Of a stretch of DNA of 5,487 nt, positions 5,435 through 5,487 are shown piece after piece. This DNA comes from CAYGTS01 sp964352905. GTDB taxonomy: Bacteria > Pseudomonadota > Gammaproteobacteria > JAHCLG01. Below the pieces are notes generated by a model. That model was given only the letters and a program-made list of their open reading frames with translations. It did no database searches and had not been told where the DNA came from. Position 1 is the first letter of the stretch, and every line of letters begins with the position of its first letter. Made by a program: the position numbers and the translations under genes. The stretch spans positions 1-5,487 of the forward strand of contig CAYGTS010000156.1 in the NCBI GenBank assembly GCA_964352905.1, in the 5' to 3' direction.

Positions 5435-5487
5435 GTAACTATTCAGTAAGTTTAATTGTAAATTTACCAAGAACGTTCAGATTTGGC
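5435..5487 (+). mobile_element. MITE copy 4, left end, truncated by the window edge
   Basis: It starts with GTAACTATTCA, identical to the first 11 bases of the 5175 copy, and matches that copy at 43 of 53 visible positions. It includes the subterminal near-palindrome 5446-5467 and the GAACGTTC palindrome (5471-5478). The visible sequence stops at TTTGGC, the point where the 79-bp form joins its right arm, so it could be of the short or the long type. The flanking eight bases before it are GAAGGAAT (5427-5434), which should recur after its right end if it is intact. It has the same orientation as the copies at 1-52 and 5175-5295. Confidence 0.8.

Noticed and set aside
1..5487. CRISPR array, tRNA or rRNA genes
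   Set aside because: The repeats are few, have paired inverted ends and target duplications, and are not regularly spaced. No cloverleaf or rRNA-like sequence was seen.

Overview
The window is AT-rich gammaproteobacterial DNA. Its best-recognised gene encodes DotB, the PilT/VirB11-like recycling ATPase of the Dot/Icm (type IVB) secretion system. Together with a short-chain-length-type PHA synthase and low GC, this suggests a member of the Legionellales (a Legionella-, Coxiella-, Rickettsiella- or Aquicella-like bacterium). The genus cannot be fixed from the sequence alone.

Layout. A HAD-superfamily phosphatase gene (49-702) runs on the minus strand. A short divergent intergenic region (703-911) separates it from a tightly packed plus-strand unit: dotB (912-2051), a polytopic membrane protein that overlaps dotB by 4 bp (2048-3397), and phaC (3403-5178, only 5 bases after the previous stop). 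The membrane protein is not a recognised Dot/Icm component. Two colinear, gap-free matches to BCCT (betaine/choline/carnitine transporter) helix signatures suggest a degenerate BCCT-fold protein whose transport-critical motifs have been replaced. The usual dotD-dotC partners are not directly upstream of dotB.

The most unusual content is a family of small non-autonomous elements (MITEs) in every intergenic space: a right end at 1-52, a complete 79-bp copy at 787-865 (minus orientation), a complete 121-bp copy at 5175-5295, and a left end at 5435-5487 cut by the window edge. They have 11-bp terminal inverted repeats starting GTAACTATTCA. The complete copies are flanked by 8-bp direct repeats (CTTAAGGG, perfect; CGGTTGAA/CGTCTGAA, 6 of 8). 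GTAA ends with 8-bp target duplication point to an IS66-type transposase acting in trans. Both genes that meet an element at their 3' end (the HAD gene and phaC) take their TAA stop codon, and the last base of their final sense codon, from the element's GTAA terminus.

The region 5296-5434 has no gene. It carries overlapping hairpins, including a probable bidirectional terminator after phaC. Functionally, dotB, the membrane protein and phaC look co-transcribed and partly translationally coupled, an unexpected pairing of secretion, a membrane protein and carbon-storage synthesis.
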